Below, piece by piece: positions 1 to 5,957 of a stretch of 5,957 nucleotides of DNA. A program made the translations under genes and the position numbers. Position 1 is the stretch's first letter; every line of letters starts with the position of its first letter. The notes under the pieces were generated by a model. The model was not told the origin of the DNA. It made no database searches and saw only the letters and a program-made list of their open reading frames with translations. The stretch is from assembly GCA_021159525.1 (NCBI GenBank), contig JAGHEC010000344.1, positions 1 through 5,957 of the forward strand. Reading direction: 5' to 3'. The DNA comes from Deltaproteobacteria bacterium. Its GTDB lineage: Bacteria; Desulfobacterota; DSM-4660; Desulfatiglandales; Desulfatiglandaceae.

Positions 1-850
1 CTCCTATCCAGTGGACATCCCGCGCATACACTCGCGTGCTGAAAAGGGCCTCCCTTCTGGCCACCACCACCTCGTTTGCATGCGGCCGCAACGCCTTGAC
101 ATAATAAGGACTTGAAGAGGCAATACGCAAACCGTGCCGCTGGCCGATGGTGTAGCGGTGGATCCCCTGGTGCTTTCCCAAGTGCATACCGACCTCATCC
201 ACGATAGCCCCCGCTTTTTCAGCTCCCACATCAATCCCTTGCTCCACCAGATCACGGTAATCGTTGCCGGCGACGAAACAGATCTCCTGGCTCTCCGGCC
301 TCAAATGGGAGCGCAAATTTATGGCCCGGGCCCTTGCCTGAATCTCTTGCTTGGTCATCTCTCCGAGCGGAAGAACCGTCTTCAAAAGACAGCGTTCACT
401 CAAACGCTGCAAAAAATAGGATTGATCCTTCCCCATGTCCCGCCCCCGCAGAAGCCCTGCCTTTCCGTCTTCGACCTCCACGCGCGCATAGTGGCCGGTG
501 GCCATAAAACAAATGCCGTGTTGGCTGCGATACCGGTCCAGGGCCTCAAACTTGATCTCCTGATTGCAGCGAACACACGGATTGGGGGTCAGGCCCTTCA
601 GGTAGGCTTCACAAAATGGTTTCACAATAACCCGCTCAAAACGCTCGCGCAGGTCGATCACCTCCAGGGGAATCCCGATCCTGTCTGAAACCTGCTTGAC
701 CTGTACGCCCCTTTCGCAATCCGCACCGGAAAGGACCAGATGGATGCCATATACCTCCCAACCGGCCTCCTTCAAGAGGACCGCAGCCATGGCGCTGTCC
801 ACGCCCCCGCTCAGCGCTACAACCACATTTTTTGTCTGTTCATCTTCCAT
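1..850 (-). CDS. mnmA: tRNA-specific 2-thiouridylase MnmA (3' end outside window)
   Basis: Adenylates and thiolates U34 of the tRNAs for Lys, Glu and Gln in the cytoplasm, giving the 2-thio part of mnm5s2U. 283 codons are present; the family is usually 350-370 aa, so the C-terminal beta-barrel domain is cut by the left edge. Visible motifs are the PP-loop SGGVDS (residues 14-19), TPNPCVRCN (88-96), ATGHYA (117-122), KDQSYFL (141-147) and SQEICFV (187-193). The catalytic cysteines should be C95 and C191. The position that is Asp in the DxxC motif of E. coli MnmA is Cys92 here, giving a CxxC. The start at 850 is supported by a GGAGA Shine-Dalgarno (859-863, minus strand) with 8 nt spacing; the nearby ATGs at 857 and 843 are out of frame. 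It is transcribed away from the rest of the window. Identification is firm. Confidence 0.96.
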   Translation of the reverse strand, partial: MEDEQTKNVVVALSGGVDSAMAAVLLKEAGWEVYGIHLVLSGADCERGVQVKQVSDRIGIPLEVIDLRERFERVIVKPFCEAYLKGLTPNPCVRCNQEIKFEALDRYRSQHGICFMATGHYARVEVEDGKAGLLRGRDMGKDQSYFLQRLSERCLLKTVLPLGEMTKQEIQARARAINLRSHLRPESQEICFVAGNDYRDLVEQGIDVGAEKAGAIVDEVGMHLGKHQGIHRYTIGQRHGLRIASSSPYYVKALRPHANEVVVARREALFSTRVYARDVHWIG

Positions 851-1008
851 TAACCATTTCTCCGGAGGCCTGCGCCCCTCAAGGCCTCTCCGCTTCCGGC
901 CCATGAACCCGTGCGCCAGGCTTTTGCCTTGACTCCTCTGCGGTTCTTTATTACACAAAGCCTGTCAACCAGGTGCATATTACAACATGGTCCTGTTGGC
1001 GGCAAGGC

Positions 1009-1191
1009 ATGCGAGACGATCATATTGAAAATACCTGCGATTTTTGCGACCCGACCTGTGATTCCCCTTCCACCCAGGAAAGCTGTGTGTCCGAACTGGC
1101 GGAGGAGAACAGGGTACTGCTGAGGCTTTACGAAGAAGCACTCGGCCGCAACCAAACTACTGTGGCCCCGCCCGATTTCCCCAAGGCCTGA
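1009..1191 (+). CDS. small cysteine-rich protein, function unknown
   Basis: A 60 aa product I do not recognise. The N-terminal part is acidic and has four cysteines spaced C10-x2-C13-x3-C17-x8-C26, a pattern that could hold a metal or an Fe-S cluster. Residues about 28-46 (SELAEENRVLLRLYEEALG) look like a short amphipathic, coiled-coil-prone helix, and the last ten residues are proline-rich. There is no signal peptide or membrane segment. It is divergent from mnmA and lies before the promoter of the peptidase operon. The start is uncertain: ATG 1009 has only AAGG one base upstream, and an in-frame GTG at 973 would add 12 residues (72 aa). Use of C or G at third positions and the structured translation favour a real gene, but its size and weak ribosome site leave doubt. 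Confidence 0.5.
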   Translation: MRDDHIENTCDFCDPTCDSPSTQESCVSELAEENRVLLRLYEEALGRNQTTVAPPDFPKA

Positions 1192-1242
1192 TCCACCAGG
1201 GGTTGTGCCATCGGACGACGCACGCTCCCCTGCCCCATCCCC

Positions 1243-1271
1243 TTGACACCCCAAACCGGCTCCGGTATTGT
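1243..1271 (+). promoter_or_regulatory. sigma70-type promoter of the peptidase-xerD-kinase operon
   Basis: TTGACA (1243-1248) is a perfect -35 box. It is followed after exactly 17 nt by TATTGT (1266-1271), which matches the -10 consensus at four of six positions. Transcription should start near 1278, leaving a leader of about 40 nt before the peptidase start at 1319. No operator-like palindrome is evident around it. Confidence 0.75.
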
Positions 1272-1318
1272 CTTTCATGAAAACCACACCTCGCGCCTAA
1301 AGGATCACATGGCTTGAA

Positions 1319-2440
1319 ATGAAACCAAATGCCTACAAAAACCGTCTTACCGCTCTCAGACGCCGCATGGCCTCAACCGCAGCCGATGGATGGGATGCTG
1401 CATGGATACTTCAGCCGGAAAACCGGCGGTACCTTTCCGGCTTCAAGGCGGAGGACGGCCATTACCCGGAATCCTCGGGTTCCCTTCTCATCAGCAACAG
1501 CCGCGCCCTCCTGATCACCGATTCGAGATACACCCTCCAGGCCCAAAACGAGGCGATCGATTTTGAGATCAAAACCCTCAGGCAGAACCTGGCCGACAGC
1601 ATGCCCGCATGGGTGCAAGAGATGGGCATCCAAACTCTTGGCTTTGAGCAAGACTATCTGGTCTGGAGCCTCCACCGGAAACTCCATGAACGTCTGAAGG
1701 GCCTTTCCCCGCCTGTGGGGCTGACGCCCCTGAATGGGGTGGTGGAGGAGATGCGAGAGGTGAAGGAGCCGGAGGAGATCCGGTCTCTCGAGGCTGCGGC
1801 AGACCTCATCTCAATGGTGATGGATGAAATAGCGAGGCGCCTGACCCCCGGGATGACAGAGAGGGAAGTTGCATGGGAGATCGAGGGCCTGATCAGAGAA
1901 GGGGGAGCCGAAGGGCTTTCCTTTCCGCCTATTGTGGCATCAGGTCCCAACAGCGCCCTTCCTCACGCCGTTCCCACTGACCGCCCTATCCAGGCCGATG
2001 AGCCGGTCATCCTGGATCTGGGCGCGAGAGTCCAGGGCTACTGCTCGGACATGACCCGCACCATCTTCACAGGGGACCCCCCTCCCTGGTTAAAGACCAT
2101 TTACAGAACCGTTCGGCAGGCCCAGTTAGCCGCCCTCAAGGAGGTGCGTCCCATGGTGGAGAGCGCCTACCTGGATGCCCGGGCCAGGGATCTGATTCAG
2201 GAGGCAGGGTTTGGAGACTGTTTCGGACATGGGCTGGGTCACGGCGTGGGTCTGGCCGTGCATGAAAGGCCCAGGCTCGGGCCCGGAAATTCGGTCCAAC
2301 TTAAGGAAGGGACCGTATTCACCATTGAACCGGGCATCTATATGCCGGGGAAAGGAGGCGTAAGGCTGGAGGAAATGGTCCTGATTGAGGCCACAGGTCC
2401 GAGGCTCCTGACGCGAAACAAGCTGTTTTACGATGTTTGA
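1319..2440 (+). CDS. M24B family Xaa-Pro peptidase (aminopeptidase P / prolidase type)
   Basis: A 373 aa cytoplasmic metallopeptidase that would release the N-terminal residue from peptides with proline second, or split Xaa-Pro dipeptides. Residues about 1-135 form the creatinase-like N-terminal domain. Residues about 150-373 form the pita-bread catalytic domain. All five dinuclear metal ligands are visible: D233 (LDLGA), D244 (SDMTRT), H308 (GLGHGVG), E337 (TIEPG) and E351 (VRLEE). The accessory histidines H216 (PHAVP) and H315 (VHERP) are also present, so it should be active. The length suits the short bacterial PepQ/YpdF-like group, and the sequence does not settle aminopeptidase against dipeptidase. 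ATG 1319 is the only plausible start because an in-frame TAA lies at 1298. The AAAGGA at 1299-1304 is 14 nt upstream, which is long. It is the first gene of the operon, with xerD 55 nt downstream. Confidence 0.93.
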   Translation: MKPNAYKNRLTALRRRMASTAADGWDAAWILQPENRRYLSGFKAEDGHYPESSGSLLISNSRALLITDSRYTLQAQNEAIDFEIKTLRQNLADSMPAWVQEMGIQTLGFEQDYLVWSLHRKLHERLKGLSPPVGLTPLNGVVEEMREVKEPEEIRSLEAAADLISMVMDEIARRLTPGMTEREVAWEIEGLIREGGAEGLSFPPIVASGPNSALPHAVPTDRPIQADEPVILDLGARVQGYCSDMTRTIFTGDPPPWLKTIYRTVRQAQLAALKEVRPMVESAYLDARARDLIQEAGFGDCFGHGLGHGVGLAVHERPRLGPGNSVQLKEGTVFTIEPGIYMPGKGGVRLEEMVLIEATGPRLLTRNKLFYDV

Positions 2441-2495
2441 CGGACGAATTAGGCGGGCGATTCCCTAACCTGCCAAACTCACTGACGGTGCGAGC

Positions 2496-3377
2496 ATGGA
2501 TGCACTGATCGATCAATTCATCAATTATTTGAAACTCGAGAGAGGCCTGGCCGACAACACCATAGAGGCCTACAGCCGGGATCTGACCGGGCTGGTCACG
2601 TTTCTCGAACAGAAAAACCTGAGCCCCCTCAGGGTCTCCCGCGACCAGATCATGGCATATCTGAGCTCGTTGAAAAGATCCTTGTCCGCCCGCTCAGTAG
2701 CCAGAAATATCTCCACAATCCGCAGCTTCTTCCGGTTTCTGGCATCAGAAGGCCACATTCAGGAAAACCCGGCCCGGCTCCTTGAGACGCCTCGCCTCGG
2801 CCTCAGGCTCCCGGAGATCCTGAGCAGGGATGAGGTAGAGCGCCTTTTGAGCCAACCTGATCCCTCCATCCCGGCGGGATCCCGTGACCGGGCCATGCTG
2901 GAACTTCTCTATGCAGCCGGCCTGCGGGTCTCTGAGCTGATCGGACTGAAGGTATTGAACATCAATCTGGAATCGGGTTATCTGAGGACGGTGGGCAAAG
3001 GCGCCAAAGAGAGACTGGCGCCCATCGGCGGAAAGGCCGTGGCAGCGGTCAGAGACTATCTCCTGAACGGCAGGCCCCTTATGATTCACGGGGATAATCC
3101 GCCCCACCTCTTCCTCAATTTCAGGGGCCGTCCCCTCACACGGCAGGGATTCTGGAAAATCATTAAGGCATATGGAAAGGCCGCCGGCATCCAAAAGGAG
3201 ATCACCCCTCATACCCTCCGTCATTCTTTTGCAAGCCATCTTTTGGAGGGAGGGGCCGATCTTCGGGCCGTCCAGGTAATGCTGGGGCACGAGGACATCT
3301 CCACCACGCAGATTTACACTCATGTCACAAGGGACAGGCTGCGGGAACTCCATGAAAAATATCACCCCAGGCCGTGA
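2496..3377 (+). CDS. xerD: site-specific tyrosine recombinase XerD
   Basis: With XerC, resolves chromosome dimers at dif near the division septum by strand exchange through a 3'-phosphotyrosine intermediate. The 293 aa length is close to the usual XerD size of about 298. The N-terminal SAM-like core-binding domain spans about 1-88 (FINYLKLERGLADNTIEAY). The catalytic domain covers about 105-290 and has a complete active site: R144 (AAGLRVSEL), K168 (GKGAKER), H239 and R242 (HTLRHSFASHLL), H265 (LGHEDIS) and nucleophile Y274 (TTQIYTHV). The pattern HLLEGGADLRAVQ...GHEDISTTQIYTHV is typical of XerD more than XerC or integron/phage integrases, so this reads as the housekeeping enzyme and not a mobile-element integrase. 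ATG 2496 has no clear Shine-Dalgarno; an overlapping ATG at 2500 is out of frame. No dif-like site was recognised in the window. Confidence 0.93.
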   Translation: MDALIDQFINYLKLERGLADNTIEAYSRDLTGLVTFLEQKNLSPLRVSRDQIMAYLSSLKRSLSARSVARNISTIRSFFRFLASEGHIQENPARLLETPRLGLRLPEILSRDEVERLLSQPDPSIPAGSRDRAMLELLYAAGLRVSELIGLKVLNINLESGYLRTVGKGAKERLAPIGGKAVAAVRDYLLNGRPLMIHGDNPPHLFLNFRGRPLTRQGFWKIIKAYGKAAGIQKEITPHTLRHSFASHLLEGGADLRAVQVMLGHEDISTTQIYTHVTRDRLRELHEKYHPRP

Positions 3378-3401
3378 AGCCGCAGATATTTTCGGGCGTA
3401 C

Positions 3402-3980
3402 GTGATGGGAGAGCTGATTCATATCCGCTACAGACGTCAGGCATTGCCCCCCGATGGTCCGGGTTCTTCAAAAGCCTGGGAATTCCGAAGGGGACTCTGG
3501 AGAACCCCCTTCTTTGTCCAGATATTGCGGCCCCTGGCCGATAAGCTGGATCTTTCCAACCGACCCGCAGCCTCCGTACCCCCCCACTTTTCCCTCCGTC
3601 AGGGCCTGGCATCCACCATTCAGGCCATGTACGCCAACCGCCGCGACGAGAACAGGATGCGCGAGACCTATTATCTCATCGGCCTGGCTGACTGCATGAT
3701 CAATCAGGTCAACCCGGTCCTGAGAACCGACCTTTTGAGGGCCGTGTACAAAAAAGTCTTTGCCATGAAGGCCGATCTCAACATACACTGGCACGGGTCC
3801 CTGGATCAGGTCCTTCTCCCCATTGATTCCCGCTTTTATGATGAAGGCGGCTACCGCTCCGCCATCCGACAGGCCGTTACCCTCAAGGCGCTGTATCGGA
3901 CTATCCGGGAAGGGACCGGGACCATGTTCGACATCCTGTCCCGGGAATATGTTTTCCTTTGTCCATCTGTTGGAGGATGA
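3402..3980 (+). CDS. conserved-looking protein of unknown function, coupled to the kinase
   Basis: A 192 aa (from GTG 3402) or 191 aa (from ATG 3405) protein that I do not recognise. It has no signal peptide or clear membrane helix, so it is probably cytoplasmic. Residues 1-65 are basic and proline-containing and may be loosely folded. Residues about 66-185 look mainly helical and include an aromatic/histidine patch at IHWHG (128-132) and a segment YRSAIRQAVTLKALYRTIRE (151-170). GC-rich third positions run throughout, which supports coding from near the start. It lies 24 nt after xerD and ends in GGAGGATGA. The kinase ribosome site sits inside its last codons and the kinase starts 2 nt after its stop, so the two are very likely co-translated and may work together. 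The ribosome site for its own start is weak; ATG 3627 (M76) is a less likely alternative. Confidence 0.75.
   Translation: MMGELIHIRYRRQALPPDGPGSSKAWEFRRGLWRTPFFVQILRPLADKLDLSNRPAASVPPHFSLRQGLASTIQAMYANRRDENRMRETYYLIGLADCMINQVNPVLRTDLLRAVYKKVFAMKADLNIHWHGSLDQVLLPIDSRFYDEGGYRSAIRQAVTLKALYRTIREGTGTMFDILSREYVFLCPSVGG
3972..3976 (+). promoter_or_regulatory. ribosome binding site that fixes the kinase start
   Basis: GGAGG lies 6 nt before ATG 3983, the ideal spacing. It directly abuts the in-frame ATG 3977, and the still earlier in-frame TTG 3959 lies upstream of it; both are therefore poor starts. The site overlaps the last codons of the upstream gene, whose TGA is at 3978-3980, so translation of the two genes is coupled. 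Confidence 0.85.
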
Positions 3981-3982
3981 TT

Positions 3983-5449
3983 ATGGCGGAAAACGCATCG
4001 CTCAACAGGATCCCAGACAGCACCCTTTTCCTGAAGGCCATCTTCGACAGCATCAGTGAAGAGATCATGGTGATCGACGCAACCGGAACGATCCACGATG
4101 TTAACAAGGTCTTTCTGGATCAATGCGGTCTTCCCAGAGAAGCGGTTGTCGGCAAAAAATGTTATGAGATCAGGGCATTGTCTGGCAATCCGTGTCATAT
4201 TGACAGATACGACTGCCCCATGCACAGGGCAAAGCAGAATAACGAGCGGGTGGAAGTCATCCACCGATACCGGCAACCCGGGGCTTTGGAAAGGGAGTTG
4301 ACCCGGATCATGTATCCGATCTCCACCGGGGCGAAGGATGGCCCCTATTTTGTTGAAATTTCGACAGATGTGACAGAATATCGGAATCTGATACGAAGAC
4401 TGAAAGCTGAAAAAAAACGATTCAGCACCATCCTGGATACAGCTACAGACGCCGTCATCTGCATTGACAAGGACCATAAAATCATCCTCTTTAACGCTGC
4501 AGCCCAACGAATCTTCGCTTACACCGGCGAGGAGGTTCTCAACAGGGATCTGAACCTGCTTATCCCACCCCAGTACGGAAACCATTACCGTCTTCTAAAT
4601 CAATTTCTGGAAACCAGAAGCCCACCGGAAATGGGCGCTGACCTGAAGCTTACCGCACTCCGAAAAGGCGGGGAAGAATTCCCCGTCGAACTGGGGTTGT
4701 CCTTTTATGAAATTGAAGGCGACATTACCTTCACGGCCATCGTCAAAGACATCTCCATGCAAAAACAACTGGAAAAAAAGTTGCTTCAGTCCGAACGCCT
4801 GGCAGCGGTTGGAAAGACGGTGGCCCATGTGGCCCATGAGATCAAGAATCCGTTGATGATCATCGGCGGCTTTTCTCATCAGATAAGAGACGCCCTGACC
4901 GATGAAAAGTCGATTCAGAAGCTCGATATGATCCTGGAAGAGGTGCGTCGGCTGGAACGTCTGGTCCGCAGCATCGGTGATTTTACCAAGGTGCACAACC
5001 TGGTATCGAGAATGTCCAATATCAATTCAGTCCTACAGGACGTGGTAAAGATTATGCAAGGTTTCTGTTCCCCGGAAAAACATCGGTTCAGCGTTGATCT
5101 GGCCCCGGATCTGTCCGAGATCATCTGTGATCCGGACAAGCTGAAACAGGTCTTCATCAATATCATCACCAACGGTTTAGAGGCTATGGAGGAGGGGGGA
5201 ACCATCGCCATCACCACGCAAAAGGCCATGGATTCCGTCGAGATCCGGATCTCAGACGAAGGGGTGGGGATTCACGAGAAAGACCTTCTTCACATCTTCG
5301 AACCCTTTTTTACAACCCGGGAGCGGGGATTCGGCCTGGGCCTGGCCATATCCTACAAGCTCATCGAGGCCCACGGAGGAGAGATGTGGGCCGACAGTGT
5401 GCCGGGAAAAGGAACAACCTTTGTGATCAGGCTTCCAACCGGGCAATAG
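3983..5449 (+). CDS. soluble PAS-PAS sensor histidine kinase
   Basis: A 488 aa two-component sensor that should autophosphorylate on histidine and pass phosphate to a response regulator not found in this window. No transmembrane segment or signal peptide is visible, so it should sense a cytoplasmic cue. Domains in order: PAS1 about 14-134; a short helical linker; PAS2 about 144-260 (FSTILDTATDAVICID); HisKA about 268-335 with phospho-acceptor H285 in AHEIKNP; and HATPase_c about 380-486. The ATP site has the N box around N397 (NIITNGLEAM), G1 as DEGVGI (425-430), F box FEPFFTT (439-445) and G2 as GFGLGLA (449-455). All needed motifs are intact. The layout resembles NtrB/AtoS-like kinases. PAS1 carries C60, C71 and C78, the last followed by proline, a possible metal or redox site. 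The start at 3983 is chosen from GGAGG at 3972. It is last in the operon. Confidence 0.93.
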   Translation: MAENASLNRIPDSTLFLKAIFDSISEEIMVIDATGTIHDVNKVFLDQCGLPREAVVGKKCYEIRALSGNPCHIDRYDCPMHRAKQNNERVEVIHRYRQPGALERELTRIMYPISTGAKDGPYFVEISTDVTEYRNLIRRLKAEKKRFSTILDTATDAVICIDKDHKIILFNAAAQRIFAYTGEEVLNRDLNLLIPPQYGNHYRLLNQFLETRSPPEMGADLKLTALRKGGEEFPVELGLSFYEIEGDITFTAIVKDISMQKQLEKKLLQSERLAAVGKTVAHVAHEIKNPLMIIGGFSHQIRDALTDEKSIQKLDMILEEVRRLERLVRSIGDFTKVHNLVSRMSNINSVLQDVVKIMQGFCSPEKHRFSVDLAPDLSEIICDPDKLKQVFINIITNGLEAMEEGGTIAITTQKAMDSVEIRISDEGVGIHEKDLLHIFEPFFTTRERGFGLGLAISYKLIEAHGGEMWADSVPGKGTTFVIRLPTGQ

Positions 5450-5462
5450 CCAGATTTTTTGT

Positions 5463-5491
5463 TTGACAAAGGGCCTGTGGGGATTTATAGT
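5463..5491 (+). promoter_or_regulatory. strong sigma70-type promoter for the initiator tRNA
   Basis: TTGACA (5463-5468), a 17 nt spacer and TATAGT (5486-5491) make a near-consensus promoter. The expected start near 5498 lies only a few bases before the tRNA 5' end at 5502, so the tRNA would have a very short 5' leader. The -35 box begins 13 nt after the kinase stop codon. Confidence 0.88.
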
Positions 5492-5501
5492 CTCTTATTG
5501 C

Positions 5502-5578
<77 letters not shown>

Positions 5579-5588
5579 AAGAAAAATC

Positions 5589-5622
5589 AAGGGGTTAGCC
5601 AAGATAGGCTAACCCCTTTTTT
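5589..5622 (+). terminator. intrinsic terminator after tRNA-fMet
   Basis: A perfect 12 bp inverted repeat (5589-5600 with 5607-5618; core GGGGTTAGCC / GGCTAACCCC) closes a 6 nt loop, AAGATA. It is followed by a T run, T5617-T5622. It begins 11 nt after the tRNA CCA end. It should also end read-through transcripts from the upstream operon, because no terminator is seen between the kinase and the tRNA. The stem is nearly symmetric but the opposite side (A5579-A5580, A5582-A5586) is only modestly A-rich, so any action on the minus strand would be weaker. Confidence 0.93.
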
Positions 5623-5700
5623 GTTGCTCAAATTAAGCCACAAAAAACGCCTGAAGGAGTCCCCCGGCCCACAGAGACTGCCCATAGCCACACGACTAAG
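5623..5700 (+). other. spacer between tRNA terminator and Fic remnant
   Basis: No gene, RNA or repeat is recognised here. The frame that leads into the Fic-like segment is open through this stretch but has no ATG, GTG or TTG start, and its translation is proline/threonine-rich and not Fic-like. It probably marks the breakpoint where the 5' part of the Fic gene was lost. Confidence 0.5.
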
Positions 5701-5957
5701 GGCGTCTGGCTCGACTTCTTCGCGGAGGCGGTCATTGTCACCGCCGCCCAGGCGGTGGAAACAGCGCAGCAGCTTGTCGATCTGGCAAATAAAGACCGTG
5801 ATAAAATCAGCAGCCTCGGCCGGGCAGCAGTATCCGCCCTGCAGATTCATCGGGCCATGATGGAATGCTCCATCACCACTGCCGGGTGGTTGGTGAAAAA
5901 ACGGGCATCACTCCGGCGACGCTCAATAAGGCACTCGTCCATCTGGAACGCCAGGGC
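5701..5957 (+). pseudogene. C-terminal remnant of a Fic-family protein, frameshifted
   Basis: Codons 5701-5901 translate to 67 residues beginning GVWLDFFAEAVIVTAAQAVE and ending AGWLVKK. This matches the helical region and start of the winged-helix domain that follow the catalytic Fic domain in the common Fic-HTH proteins. After the A6 run at 5896-5901 the original frame becomes an arginine-rich non-Fic sequence. A -1 step at that run gives TGITPATLNKALVHLERQG (5901-5957), the expected continuation of the winged helix, up to the window edge. The catalytic HPFxxGNG motif and all sequence before WLDFF are missing, and no start codon precedes it. Full Fic-HTH proteins transfer AMP to target hydroxyls, but this piece cannot do so. 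The remnant suggests a deleted accessory gene beside the tRNA. Family assignment is from recognised sequence pattern, not from a search. Confidence 0.75.

Noticed and set aside
134..688. A 184-codon open frame on the plus strand opposite mnmA.
   Set aside because: It is the antisense shadow of mnmA, whose motifs on the minus strand are unmistakable; the plus-strand translation shows no family pattern or ribosome site.
929..968. Possible divergent promoters: TTGACT at 929-934 on the plus strand and TTGACA at 963-968 on the minus strand.
   Set aside because: Neither has a convincing -10 box at 16-18 nt. The plus strand offers only TACACA at 952-957 and the minus strand AACCGC. They may work with activators but cannot be called from sequence.
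850..1287. A 145-codon minus-strand open frame spanning the mnmA upstream region.
   Set aside because: It overlaps the mnmA start, the small Cys gene and the operon promoter, has low-complexity Gly/Arg-rich translation and no supporting start signals.
2496..3377. The tyrosine recombinase read as an integrase of a mobile element, with the tRNA as its attachment site.
   Set aside because: Its motifs and length fit housekeeping XerD, it sits inside a metabolic operon, and no second copy of the tRNA 3' end is seen in the window.
3851..4585. A 244-codon minus-strand open frame across the unknown gene and the kinase.
   Set aside because: It is antisense to the kinase PAS domains and to the end of the upstream gene, with no recognisable domain of its own.
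5440..5464. T run after the kinase stop, seen as a possible terminator.
   Set aside because: The only hairpin before it is a 3 bp stem (GGC-AATA-GCC), too weak, and the T run merges with the tRNA promoter.

Overview
The window reads as a chromosomal segment of a moderately GC-rich Gram-negative bacterium. The style of the genes is most like Deltaproteobacteria/Desulfobacterota: a cytoplasmic PAS-PAS histidine kinase with a cysteine-bearing first PAS domain, a CxxC-type MnmA, and XerD downstream of an M24 peptidase. The lineage is inferred from protein style and has not been checked by search.

Layout. On the minus strand, 1-850 holds the first 283 codons of mnmA (tRNA U34 2-thiouridylase), which runs off the left edge. 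A divergent small gene candidate (1009-1191, 60 aa, four clustered cysteines) follows on the plus strand. A clear sigma70-type promoter at 1243-1271 then drives what looks like a four-gene operon. Its members are an M24B Xaa-Pro peptidase (1319-2440), xerD (2496-3377), an unrecognised 191-192 aa protein (3402-3980) and a soluble PAS-PAS histidine kinase (3983-5449). Gaps are 55, 24 and 2 nt, and no terminator is visible between the genes.

Immediately after the kinase lies a compact stable-RNA unit: a near-consensus promoter (5463-5491), an initiator tRNA-fMet with encoded CCA (5502-5578), and a strong intrinsic terminator (5589-5622). Operon read-through would also reach this tRNA. The right end (about 5701-5957) holds a decayed C-terminal piece of a Fic-family protein. 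It has no start codon, and its reading frame breaks at an A6 run, where a -1 shift restores the Fic-like sequence up to the window edge.

How the parts relate. MnmA and the initiator tRNA belong to translation, and XerD to chromosome dimer resolution. The peptidase is general peptide turnover. The least explained part is the unknown protein translationally linked to the kinase, which is the best candidate here for an undescribed signalling pair. No CRISPR array, complete mobile element or phage module is visible.
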